Shown here: one piece after another, positions 33,797 through 42,159 of the stretch
Layout of the letters: every line of letters begins with the position of its first letter
Position numbering within the stretch: the first letter of the stretch is position 1
Assembly (NCBI GenBank): GCA_002726335.1
Contig: PBSR01000017.1
Span: 1-64,000, forward strand
Source: Gemmatimonadaceae bacterium
GTDB lineage: Bacteria > Latescibacterota > UBA2968 > UBA8231
Direction of reading: 5' to 3'
Length of the DNA stretch: 64,000 bases
Position numbers and translations under genes: made by a program
The notes under the pieces: generated by a model
Databases searched by the model: none
Told to the model about the DNA's origin: nothing
What the model saw: only the letters and a program-made list of their open reading frames with translations

Positions 33797-34981
33797 TCAG
33801 AAGATGTGCCCCGGCCGATAGTCGGGCGGCGGCGTGTTCCTGCCGCTCAGCCACTGCGACCGGGCGTGCCGGGCGTAGACGTAGCGGTAGTCGTAGGTCT
33901 CCTCGGGCATCGACACGTTGCCCGCGCTCGGGTATCGGGCGATGGCCTCCTCGACGATGTCGATCCCGAGGCCGGGGGTGTCTGGCACGACGATGTGGCT
34001 GTTCTCGATCACGGGATGCCCCGTCATCACCTCGTAGCGCTGGGGGACGTCGTCGGCCAGGTGCTCGAGAATGAGAAAGTTGGGCAACGTCGCCATCAGA
34101 TGAACTGCAGCCATCTCCGCCACGGGGCCCAGTGAGCCATCGTGGGGAGCCATGGTGATGTAGTGGGCCTCGGCCATGGCGGCCATCTTCTTCATCTGCA
34201 GCAGCCCACCGGCCCGGCCGGTGTCGGGCTGGATCACGTCGACGATCTCCCGCTCGATCAGCTCGCGGGTCCCCCATATCGTGGCGTGCCTCTCTCCGGC
34301 GGCGATAGGCAGGTCAACGGCATCGGATACACGAGCGATGGCTTCGATATTCTCCGGGGCGACGGGATCCTCATAAAACAGCAGATCGAACTCTTCCAGC
34401 GCCTGCCCCAGGGCGATGGCGTCGCGCGTCGTCAGCCACGGGGGTCCGTGTACATCCACCATGAGGTCCACTTCGGGGCCCACCTCATCGCGGAGGGCGG
34501 CCACTGTTTCGACGCAGTTGGTGATGCCCCCCGTCTTGATCGCCGTGTAGCCCTCGTCGACCAGTTCCCGCGCCCGCTCCGCGGTGTGGGCATGGGCGTA
34601 GATGCGCACCTGGTCGCGCATCTTGCCTCCCAGCAGGCTCCAGACCGGCACCCCGAGGGCCTTGCCTTTGATATCCCACAGGGCCATCTCGATCCCCGTC
34701 AGGGCGCCACCACCGACGATGCCCGTCATGCCGTGGCCCATCATGGCCGACAGCATCTTCTGCCACAGGCGCTCGATGTGCTGGGGATCCTCGCCGATCA
34801 GCAACGGTGTCAGGTCCTTGATCGCCGTCTCCACCACCCGTGGCCAGCCGCTGGCCTCACCGATCCCGGTGAGGCCGTCGTCGGTGTGCACCTTGACGAA
34901 CAGCCAGTTGCGGGCCGCCCAGCCGCCCTGCCCGGGGGGTGCCGCGTGCAACAGAAACGTTTCGATGCGCTCGATCTTCAC
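33797..34981 (-). CDS. Mandelate racemase/muconate lactonizing enzyme family dehydratase
   Basis: A 394-residue enolase-superfamily enzyme. The N-terminal capping domain begins KIERIETFLLHAAPPG. Metal ligands follow in VDVHGPP (Asp), FYEDPV (Glu) and AAGERHA (Glu), and a catalytic His is in APHDGSLGP. This resembles the sugar-acid dehydratase (galactonate/mannonate) branch. The usual Lys-x-Lys base is replaced by AIKTGG. It may dehydrate a sugar acid. The AT-rich promoter of the neighbouring genes faces away from it. Confidence 0.87.
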   Translation of the reverse strand: MKIERIETFLLHAAPPGQGGWAARNWLFVKVHTDDGLTGIGEASGWPRVVETAIKDLTPLLIGEDPQHIERLWQKMLSAMMGHGMTGIVGGGALTGIEMALWDIKGKALGVPVWSLLGGKMRDQVRIYAHAHTAERARELVDEGYTAIKTGGITNCVETVAALRDEVGPEVDLMVDVHGPPWLTTRDAIALGQALEEFDLLFYEDPVAPENIEAIARVSDAVDLPIAAGERHATIWGTRELIEREIVDVIQPDTGRAGGLLQMKKMAAMAEAHYITMAPHDGSLGPVAEMAAVHLMATLPNFLILEHLADDVPQRYEVMTGHPVIENSHIVVPDTPGLGIDIVEEAIARYPSAGNVSMPEETYDYRYVYARHARSQWLSGRNTPPPDYRPGHIF

Positions 34982-35025
34982 CTTCGATCTCTCCTTGTGG
35001 GGCCATTTCGTTGCGATGCATCTAG

Positions 35026-35054
35026 TTGACCCTCTATTGGTTGAGCCTTAATTT
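35026..35054 (+). promoter_or_regulatory. Candidate promoter of the polyprenyl synthase operon
   Basis: TTGACC (35026-35031), a 17-base spacer and TAATTT (35049-35054). It lies 70 bases before the ATG of the polyprenyl diphosphate synthase gene and matches the consensus better than any other site in this gap. Confidence 0.45.
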
Positions 35055-35124
35055 CTGTCTTTTCCTGAACTTACGCGGTTTCGCTCAGCGAGCCGATCCC
35101 CACCACCTGCGACGTTCCGTCCTC

Positions 35125-36111
35125 ATGAGCTCCTCCGGGTCCCTCGGCCAACTCCTCGGCCCCATTCAGAAGGAGATTGACCTTTTCGAACAACGCCTGG
35201 ACGAGATGCTCCAGGCCGACGTCGAGATGGTCCACGATGTGGTCCGCTACATGGCTACACTCAAGGGCAAGCGGCTGCGTCCGGCACTGACGGTACTCTG
35301 CGCCCGTGCCACGGAGCACTGGGACGATCGTGTGATCGATGCCGGCGTCGGCGTCGAGATGATCCATGCTGCCACCTGTATCCACGATGATGTCGTCGAT
35401 CAGGCGGACACACGGCGGGGCAAGGACTCGGTCAACAGCAAATGGAATGACCATGTCGCCGTGCTCATGGGCGACTTTCTGCTGGCCAAGGCGCTGTGCC
35501 TGTTGGTGGATCTGGGCAACCTGGAAGCGCTCGGGGCGGTGTCGCGAGCCACTGAGCGGCTCAGCCAGGGCGAGATCTTCGAGTTTCAGATCGGACTGCA
35601 GGCTGACACCCGCGAAGAGTCGTACTTCGCCATGGTGGGCGACAAGACGGCCTCGCTGATCTCTGCCTCGTGTCGTATTGGCCCATTGATGGCCGACGCA
35701 CCGCGGGAGATGGTGGAGGCTCTGACCAAGTATGGCGAATCCCTGGGCCTGGCTTTCCAGATCGCCGACGACATTCTCGACTTCACAGGAGATGCGTCGA
35801 CCCTGGGCAAGCCGGTGGGACATGATCTGCGCGAACGCAAGATCACCCTGCCGTTGATCAAGGCTCTGGATAAGGCGCCCGAAGACGAGCGCAGCGGCAT
35901 CGTCAGCATTCTGACGTCACCGACTCCGAGCGAGGGAGACTGGGCCCGAGTCGTCGACTTCGTCACGCAGTACGACGGTGTCGGCGCCGCGCAACAGACT
36001 GCACGGGAATATGCGGCGCAGGCGCAGTCCTGCCTGCAGATACTGCCGACATCGGTGTCTCGCTCGATCCTCGAGACAGCGGTGCGGTTGGTCGTCGAGC
36101 GCGACAGCTGA
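35125..36111 (+). CDS. Polyprenyl (octaprenyl/heptaprenyl-type) diphosphate synthase
   Basis: A 328-residue all-helical trans-prenyltransferase that extends an allylic diphosphate with IPP, making the side chain of quinones. The first Asp-rich motif is DDVVDQADTRRG (Asp88, Asp89, Asp92) and the second is ADDILDFTGD. LKGKRLRPAL is the usual N-terminal IPP-binding motif. ATG 35125 is chosen so the family N-terminus starts just after. The stop overlaps an upstream CTG of apbE, so the genes may be translationally coupled. Confidence 0.94.
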   Translation: MSSSGSLGQLLGPIQKEIDLFEQRLDEMLQADVEMVHDVVRYMATLKGKRLRPALTVLCARATEHWDDRVIDAGVGVEMIHAATCIHDDVVDQADTRRGKDSVNSKWNDHVAVLMGDFLLAKALCLLVDLGNLEALGAVSRATERLSQGEIFEFQIGLQADTREESYFAMVGDKTASLISASCRIGPLMADAPREMVEALTKYGESLGLAFQIADDILDFTGDASTLGKPVGHDLRERKITLPLIKALDKAPEDERSGIVSILTSPTPSEGDWARVVDFVTQYDGVGAAQQTAREYAAQAQSCLQILPTSVSRSILETAVRLVVERDS

Positions 36112-36131
36112 AGCTTCGCCTCCTGGTTGGG

Positions 36132-37133
36132 GTGGCAGGTCTGGGGCTGGTGCTCCTGCTGCTGCCCAAGGCGGAGCCAGCCAGGCCACAGGAGATATTC
36201 CATGTGGCCATGGGCACGATCGTCCGCGTCGCTTTGTTCGTGAGCGAAGCGGAGGGCCCGGCGTTGTTCGCCCTCGCCCGCGACGAGATCGATCGGCTGG
36301 CGGGCAAGTTGACGCACTACGGTTCGGTTGGTGAAGTAGCGCGGGTCAACCGTGATGCCCACTCCGGCTGGGTCGAGATGTCCGAGGAATTGTCCGAGGT
36401 CCTGGGTCTGTCGCTGGACCTTGCCCGGCGTACCGGGGGTGCCTTCGATCCATCTCTCGGAGCCCTGACGCAGCTGTGGGGGTTCCCTGACGCGGTGCAG
36501 CCGCCGACGCGGGGTGCGATCGATTCGGCCCTGAGTCGGAGTGGCTATGTGCACGTGCGCCTCGAAGGTGGCCGTGTGCGTTTTGCCCGCGGCGGTGTAC
36601 GGCTCGACCTGGGTGCCGGTGCCAAGGGTTTTGTCGTCGATCGGACTGTGGCCCGCTTGCAGGCAGCCGGTGCAACGGCAGGTGTTGTGGAAGCCGGCGG
36701 CGATCTGCGCTACTGGGGTACCAAGCCCGACGGTCGGGACTGGCACTTCGGTGTGCAACACCCGCGCGAGCCGGAACTCGTCGTCGCCGTCGGTGACGTC
36801 GGCCTGGCGGCGTTGGCCACGTCAGGGGATTACGAACAGACCTTCGAGTCGGATGGGCAGCGTTATCATCACCTGCTCGACCCGGAAACGGGGATGCCGG
36901 CACGCCGGACTGTGAGCGCCACCGTCTGGGCACCCAGTGCGCTGGCGGCAGATGGGCTGGCTACGGCGGCTTTCGTCGCCGGCCCCCGGCAGGCTCTGCA
37001 ATGGGCCGCGTCCGACGACAGTATGGAAGTGCTGATCTACTACGAGTCCGATGGTGTACTCAAGCGCGCACTGTCGGAAGGACTGACGGGGCGCATTGAT
37101 GCGGCCCGTGACTCACCCGCTCACACTCCGTGA
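36132..37133 (+). CDS. apbE: FAD:protein FMN transferase (ApbE family)
   Basis: A protein of about 333 residues that attaches FMN to proteins such as Nqr/Rnf subunits, or traffics flavin in the periplasm. Motifs: AMGTIVRVALF at the start of the domain, SLGALTQLWGF, the Gly-rich GVRLDLGAGAKGFVVDRTV, AGGDLRYWG, and HHLLDPETGMPA with the metal ligands. The GTG start gives a hydrophobic signal without a basic n-region. A CTG at 36108, overlapping the previous stop, would give MKLRLL and a better signal peptide. No Nqr/Rnf target gene is in the window. Confidence 0.9.
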   Translation: MAGLGLVLLLLPKAEPARPQEIFHVAMGTIVRVALFVSEAEGPALFALARDEIDRLAGKLTHYGSVGEVARVNRDAHSGWVEMSEELSEVLGLSLDLARRTGGAFDPSLGALTQLWGFPDAVQPPTRGAIDSALSRSGYVHVRLEGGRVRFARGGVRLDLGAGAKGFVVDRTVARLQAAGATAGVVEAGGDLRYWGTKPDGRDWHFGVQHPREPELVVAVGDVGLAALATSGDYEQTFESDGQRYHHLLDPETGMPARRTVSATVWAPSALAADGLATAAFVAGPRQALQWAASDDSMEVLIYYESDGVLKRALSEGLTGRIDAARDSPAHTP

Positions 37134-37155
37134 GCCCACAGGCAAAAGCGAAGCG

Positions 37156-39789
37156 ATGACACAGAACTGGAAGAACCTGCTGATCCTGGCCCTCGTGGTC
37201 GCCGCCGTGTTCCATCTCTATCCCACCGTCCAGTTCTACCAGATGGATGGCGACGCACGGCAGAGCATGGAGCAAGATCGGCCTGCGACCTACTACGACC
37301 TGCAGAAGCGCGCCATCAATCTCGGTCTCGACCTGCAGGGCGGCATCCACCTGGTCATGGAAGTGCAGATCGCTGACCTGGAAGCGGAGGAAGCGCGGGA
37401 TGCCGTCGATCGGGCGCAGGAGGTCATCCGCAACCGTGTCGACCAGTTCGGCGTCGCCGAGCCCACGATCCAGCGCCAGGGTGAGAACCGCATCATCGTC
37501 GAGCTCCCCGGACTGCAGGATGTGGAGCGGGCCAAGAACCTGATCGGCCAGACAGCTCTGCTCGAGTTCCAGTTGCTCGAGCCGGACGAGGACCGTGATC
37601 GTCTGCTGCAGCGCATCGACGCCGTGCTGGCTGCAAGTGATGGCGGGGACGAGACCTCCGAGTCCGTCGACGAGGGCGAGGCCCCGACCGGGGCCGACAC
37701 GACAGCGCTGGCAGAGCCGGCCACACCGAGCCTCTTCGGTGAGGACAGCGACGCTGGTGCTGACCTCTTCGAAGACGGTGCCGACGAGGCCACGCCTGCC
37801 GCCGGACTGCTGACCCGGCTGGTCCGCATCGGCACGGGTGTCGGTGTATTGCAGCGCGACCTGGCCGGCGTCAAGGCCATGCTCGCCGACCCGCGGGCCC
37901 AGAGCCTGGTCCCGTCGGATGTGGAGTTTCTTTTCACCAGCAAGGCCGAAGGGCCCGAAGGCTCGCGCTACTACCTGCTCTATCTGGTCCGCATCCGGCC
38001 GGAGATGACCGGAGGCATGATCGCCGACGCCCAGGTCACCATCGGTCAGAGCGTCGAGTACATGGGACAGCCCATCGTCGACCTGTGGACGACGGACGAT
38101 GGCGTGCGACGCTTCCGCACGGTCACCGGCGCCCATATAGGTGAACGGCTGGCCATCGTCCTCGACGGCGCCGTCTACTCGGCGCCGACGATCCAGTCCA
38201 AGATCATGAACGGCCGCTCGATCATCACCGGCTCCGGCACCCAGGAGGAGGCCAAGGATCTGGCCATCGTTCTGCGGGCCGGCGCCTTGCCCGCCAAGGT
38301 CGAGATCATCGAGGACCGCACCGTCGGCCCCTCGCTGGGTCACGATTCAATCGAACAGGGACGCGTGGCGGGAATCATCAGCATGGTCATCGTCGCCGTG
38401 TTCATGATCCTCTACTACCGTTTCGCCGGCATCGTGGCCGATGTGGCGCTGGCCATGAACGTGCTGTTCGTCATGGCCGTACTCGCCGGTTTCCACGCGA
38501 CCCTGACCCTTCCCGGTATCGCCGGTATCATCCTCACCATCGGTATGGCCGTCGATGCCAACGTGCTCATCTTCGAACGGATACGGGAGGAGTTGCGGGC
38601 GGGCAAGACCGTGCGTGCTGCCATCGACGCCGGCTACGGCAACGCCCTGTCGGCCATCATCGACGCCAACATCACGACCTTTATCGTCGGTATCGTACTC
38701 TACGAGTTCGGCACGGGGCCGATCCGCGGTTTCGCTCTGACGCTGTGCGTCGGTATCGTCTCCAGTCTCTTCACCGCCCTGGTGGTGACGCGATCGATCT
38801 TCAGCCTGTGGACGTCGCGCTCCGGCACGACAAGCCTGAGCATCGGTCCGGTGGCCTTCCTGGCCAACGCCAAGGTCGCTTTCCTGTCGTTGCGCAAGAT
38901 CGCCTTCGGCGCCTCGGGCGTGGTGCTGGCCGCCGGCATCATCTCCATTTTCGCCCACAACGGGCTGACACCGGGTATCGACTTTGCGGGCGGCACGCTG
39001 CTCGAGTTGCACTTCGATCCGCCGGTGCAGGTGCAGACGCTGCGTGACGAGCTCAAGCGCGTCGATGTGGGCGGGCAGACCGTCGATCTGAGCAGTTCGG
39101 AGATCAAGCAGTTCGGTCCGCCCACCGATATCCTCATCCGGGTCACCGAGGAGGCCGCCGGCACCGACATCGCCGACGGCATCAAGGCGACGCTGTCCAC
39201 TGCCCTGGCGGGCAACATCGATACTGGTGACTGGGTTCGCCGTCAGGAAAAGGTGGGGCCGAGGATCGGCGAAGAGCTGACCGGCGCCGCAGTGCGCGCC
39301 GTGCTGCTGTCATTGGCCCTGATCCTGGTCTACATGGCCTGGCGCTTCAAGCAGTTCCTCTACGGCATCGCCGCCGTCGTCGCCCTGTTCCACGACGTCA
39401 TTCTCACCCTGGGTCTCATCTCCATTCTCGACATGGAGATCACCCTCGCCGTCGTCGCCGGCCTGCTCGCCATCGTCGGTTATTCACTGAACGACACGAT
39501 CGTCGTCTTCGATCGTATCCGTGAGAATCTGCTCGGTCGGCGCAAGAAGGTCTTCTCCGAGATCCTTGACGGCAGCATCAACGAGTGTCTCAGCCGCACC
39601 TTCATCACGTCGCTGACGACCCTGATGGCGGTGATCGCCATGATGGTCTGGGGGGGCGAAGTGATCCGTGACTTCACCGTCACCCTGCTCATCGGCATCC
39701 TCGTCGGTACGTATTCCTCCATGTTCGTCGCCAGCCCCGTCCTCTTCTATGGACAGCAGCGCGTCGAGAAGGCCGACTCGAACAGCTAG
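37156..39789 (+). CDS. secDF: Fused protein translocase subunit SecD-SecF
   Basis: An 877-residue single-chain SecDF that uses the proton gradient to pull secreted proteins through SecYEG. The SecD half has GLDLQGGIHLVMEV, the P1 domain, and the TM segments with AGIILTIGMAVDANVLIFERIREE. The SecF half has GIDFAGGTLLELHF and NDTIVVFDRIRENL. An acidic, low-complexity insert (DGGDETSESVDEGEAP and further Asp/Glu-rich residues) splits the P1 region. ATG 37156 is used; an upstream in-frame ATG at 37096 would lie inside apbE. A terminator hairpin follows. Confidence 0.95.
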   Translation: MTQNWKNLLILALVVAAVFHLYPTVQFYQMDGDARQSMEQDRPATYYDLQKRAINLGLDLQGGIHLVMEVQIADLEAEEARDAVDRAQEVIRNRVDQFGVAEPTIQRQGENRIIVELPGLQDVERAKNLIGQTALLEFQLLEPDEDRDRLLQRIDAVLAASDGGDETSESVDEGEAPTGADTTALAEPATPSLFGEDSDAGADLFEDGADEATPAAGLLTRLVRIGTGVGVLQRDLAGVKAMLADPRAQSLVPSDVEFLFTSKAEGPEGSRYYLLYLVRIRPEMTGGMIADAQVTIGQSVEYMGQPIVDLWTTDDGVRRFRTVTGAHIGERLAIVLDGAVYSAPTIQSKIMNGRSIITGSGTQEEAKDLAIVLRAGALPAKVEIIEDRTVGPSLGHDSIEQGRVAGIISMVIVAVFMILYYRFAGIVADVALAMNVLFVMAVLAGFHATLTLPGIAGIILTIGMAVDANVLIFERIREELRAGKTVRAAIDAGYGNALSAIIDANITTFIVGIVLYEFGTGPIRGFALTLCVGIVSSLFTALVVTRSIFSLWTSRSGTTSLSIGPVAFLANAKVAFLSLRKIAFGASGVVLAAGIISIFAHNGLTPGIDFAGGTLLELHFDPPVQVQTLRDELKRVDVGGQTVDLSSSEIKQFGPPTDILIRVTEEAAGTDIADGIKATLSTALAGNIDTGDWVRRQEKVGPRIGEELTGAAVRAVLLSLALILVYMAWRFKQFLYGIAAVVALFHDVILTLGLISILDMEITLAVVAGLLAIVGYSLNDTIVVFDRIRENLLGRRKKVFSEILDGSINECLSRTFITSLTTLMAVIAMMVWGGEVIRDFTVTLLIGILVGTYSSMFVASPVLFYGQQRVEKADSNS

Positions 39790-39799
39790 TTGATCAGGC

Positions 39800-39824
39800 G
39801 GCGCCCTCCTTTGCGGAGGGCGCC
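39800..39824 (+). terminator. Terminator-like hairpin after secDF
   Basis: GGCGCCCTCC and GGAGGGCGCC form a perfect 10-bp stem around TTTGC, followed by the weak T-rich tail GTTCTTT. It lies 10 bases after the secDF stop. Confidence 0.7.
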
Positions 39825-39841
39825 CCGAGGTTCTTTCGCCC

Positions 39842-41077
39842 ATGCGCAGTCTTGGCGTATGCGTCATCCTGCTGGCCCTGGCCGCCGTCGCGCCGCCAGC
39901 GGACCAACGAGGGCCATTCGAGCCACTGTGGGCCCTTGGTGCCCTGGTGCTGCTGGCTGTGACCTTCCAGAACGTCCTGCGCCGTTTCCACCTGCCGGCG
40001 GTGGCCGGCTGGATCCTTGCCGGTCTCGTTCTCGGCCCGTCTCTCTTCCGAGTTGTCGATCCTCTCCGTGTGCCGCTGCTGGGGCTTTCGTTCGCCTTAG
40101 CCGGAGTACTGGCCGGACTGCTGGTCGGACTCGGTGTCAGCTGGCCCAGGGCCCGCCGCGGCTGGCGCGTAACACTCGTGCTTGCCGCCTCGACGGTGAT
40201 CACCTTCGCCGTCGTCGCCGGCGGCATCACCGTCACCACCGGCCTCTCGACAACCCCGGTCCTGCTCGTGGCTGCCTTCGCCTCCATGTGGGGGCCGCTG
40301 ATGGCCGACTTCTGGCGCAACCGTGAAGTCCAGGTCGTCAGCCTCTTCGGTGCCTGCGTCTCCTTTGTTCTGATCAGTGCCGTCATCGGAGCCCTGGATC
40401 TTCCGGGTGGCCTCCATTGGGTGGTACGGTTGTGGCTGGCCATCCTCGGCGGGGCGGCGGCCGGAGAGGCCATCTGGCGACTTCGACTGCTCGAGAGCAG
40501 GGCGTCAGCCCTGCTGAGTCTCGCGGCTCTGACGCTGATGGCCACCTTCGCCGCCAGCCTCCATGACCTGCCGACGTTGCCTGTCGGGCTCGGAGCGGGT
40601 CTGATCCTGGCCGCCCGGCAAGGCTCCGGGCGACAGCTCGAGCATCTGCTGGCACCGGCACGACCCACGGCGATCCTGTTGTTTGCCGCCCTGCTGGCCG
40701 CCTCGGCGGACATTGGCGGGGTCTTGTGGCCCGTGCCGCAAGGCCTGATCGAAATCGTCGGAGTACAGGCAATCACTCTCGTGCTGATCCGTGGTGTTGC
40801 CCCGGCACTGTGGTATCCCCTGCCCTCGGACGCCGAATTCTCGCGCCGTTCAGGCTGGCTGCTGCTGCCGCGCGGCCTCATCGCCGGACAGCTCGTCCTC
40901 GGCGCTGGAGCCGCCCTGCCCGCCCTGTTGTCTTCCGGCGACAGTTCGCTGTTGCGGGCTGTAGTGGTGGCCGACGTGCTCGTGTACTCGCTCTTTCTCG
41001 GGGCTCTGGCCGCCTTTGTCCCGCCGCCACCGCCGGCGCCGCCGGCCATCACCGAAAAGGATGTCGAACTCGCCTGA
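39842..41077 (+). CDS. Polytopic membrane protein, CPA-type antiporter-like
   Basis: A 411-residue integral membrane protein with about 11-12 hydrophobic helices. The pattern GWILAGLVLGPSLF is as in Kef/NhaS-type (CPA2) cation:proton antiporters, near residue 55. The later segment (DFWRNREVQVVSLFGACVSFVLISA) fits the same fold. The usual paired or Thr-Asp acidic ion-binding motif in the fifth helix is not apparent, and there is no cytosolic TrkA-N/C domain. It ends in a Pro-rich tail. The function as an antiporter is only inferred. It follows the secDF terminator. Confidence 0.6.
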   Translation: MRSLGVCVILLALAAVAPPADQRGPFEPLWALGALVLLAVTFQNVLRRFHLPAVAGWILAGLVLGPSLFRVVDPLRVPLLGLSFALAGVLAGLLVGLGVSWPRARRGWRVTLVLAASTVITFAVVAGGITVTTGLSTTPVLLVAAFASMWGPLMADFWRNREVQVVSLFGACVSFVLISAVIGALDLPGGLHWVVRLWLAILGGAAAGEAIWRLRLLESRASALLSLAALTLMATFAASLHDLPTLPVGLGAGLILAARQGSGRQLEHLLAPARPTAILLFAALLAASADIGGVLWPVPQGLIEIVGVQAITLVLIRGVAPALWYPLPSDAEFSRRSGWLLLPRGLIAGQLVLGAGAALPALLSSGDSSLLRAVVVADVLVYSLFLGALAAFVPPPPPAPPAITEKDVELA

Positions 41078-41104
41078 GAACGGCCCGGATTGCAGGCATC
41101 CGTC

Positions 41105-41133
41105 TTGTGTCTGATCAGACCGAGGGGTATCTT
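41105..41133 (+). promoter_or_regulatory. Candidate promoter of the yggS-rluD run
   Basis: TTGTGT (41105-41110), a 17-base spacer and TATCTT (41128-41133). The start point would fall about five bases before the yggS ATG, giving a nearly leaderless message. Suggested by eye only. Confidence 0.3.
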
Positions 41134-41144
41134 TTTGGGCTGCC

Positions 41145-41837
41145 ATGGACGCGATTGCCCGCAACTGGAAGGCCCTCAACGAACGCGTCGCAGACGCCGC
41201 CGAACGGGCGGGGCGCTCGGCTTCTGAGATCACGATCGTGGCGGTGACGAAGACGCGCACCGCCGACGAGGTCTCGGCGGCACTGGCCGCCGGCGTGACC
41301 GATGTCGGTGAAAACCGCGTGCAGGAGGCGGCCTCGAAGCGTGAACAGGTGACCGGGGTCGCCCGCTGGCATATGGTCGGTCAGTTGCAGCGCAACAAGG
41401 CGGGCCAGGCGGTCGACATCTTCGATGTGGTACATTCGGTGGACGGCAGTCGTCTCGCCGACGCTCTGGCACGGCGCGCCGCCGAGGCCGAGCGTGAAAT
41501 CGAAGTGCTGCTGCAGGTCAACACGTCAGGCGCAGCGCAGCAGGCGGGGGTCGAGATGGCGGCGTTCCCGGCTCTGCTCGAACACGTGGCCGGTCTTGAC
41601 CATCTGCGTCTTCGTGGCCTGATGACGATCGCGGCGCACAGCGACGACGTCGAAGTCATACGCTCCTGCTTCGCCCGGCTTGGCGATCTGGCGCAGAAAC
41701 ACCGCCAGACAGACTCCGTTCGCCTCGACGTACTGTCGATGGGCATGAGCGGGGACTTCGAGATCGCCATCGAGATGGGCGCCACCATGATCCGTGTGGG
41801 TACCGTGCTGTTCGGAGAACGATCTTCCCGTGGGTGA
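41145..41837 (+). CDS. yggS: YggS/PROSC-type pyridoxal-phosphate homeostasis protein
   Basis: A 230-residue alanine-racemase-like TIM barrel that binds PLP without known catalysis and keeps PLP and amino-acid pools balanced. The PLP Lys is Lys36 in VAVTKTRTADEV. GENRVQEA, WHMVGQLQRNKAGQAV and LSMGMSGDFEIAIEMGATMIRVGT are all family signatures. Length is standard. Its stop lies five bases before the ATG of yggT, which may start at an overlapping in-frame GTG. Confidence 0.95.
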   Translation: MDAIARNWKALNERVADAAERAGRSASEITIVAVTKTRTADEVSAALAAGVTDVGENRVQEAASKREQVTGVARWHMVGQLQRNKAGQAVDIFDVVHSVDGSRLADALARRAAEAEREIEVLLQVNTSGAAQQAGVEMAAFPALLEHVAGLDHLRLRGLMTIAAHSDDVEVIRSCFARLGDLAQKHRQTDSVRLDVLSMGMSGDFEIAIEMGATMIRVGTVLFGERSSRG

Positions 41838-41841
41838 CCAG

Positions 41842-42159
41842 ATGAACGACCTGACCAGCGCCGGTGACAGTCCCCTCTTCGATGGTACCAGCTTCCTCAA
41901 CGGCATCCTCGGCCTCGTCGACAGCCTGCTGGCCTTCTATCTCATCGTGATCCTTGCCCGGGTCATCATCTCCTGGGTCAATCCCGATCCCTACAGCCGC
42001 ATCGTGCAGATCCTCTGCGGTCTCACCGACCCGGCGCTGAATGCCGTGCGCCGCCGGCTTCCTGCCTTCTTCTGGAGCGCCGGCCTCGACTTCACGCCAC
42101 TCGTGCTGGTTCTCCTGTTGCAGGTGGCCCGGCTATTTCTCGGAAGCCTGCATCTGTGA
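41842..42159 (+). CDS. YggT family membrane protein
   Basis: A 105-residue protein with two hydrophobic segments: DSLLAFYLIVILARVIISWV (with the typical following NPDPYSRIVQILCGLTDP) and FTPLVLVLLLQVARLF. The conserved Pro-rich loop ALNAVRRRLPAF lies between. YggT proteins are linked to osmotic tolerance and division in a few bacteria. An in-frame GTG at 41830 overlapping the yggS stop is an alternative start. The stop overlaps the GTG start of ileS. Confidence 0.85.
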   Translation: MNDLTSAGDSPLFDGTSFLNGILGLVDSLLAFYLIVILARVIISWVNPDPYSRIVQILCGLTDPALNAVRRRLPAFFWSAGLDFTPLVLVLLLQVARLFLGSLHL

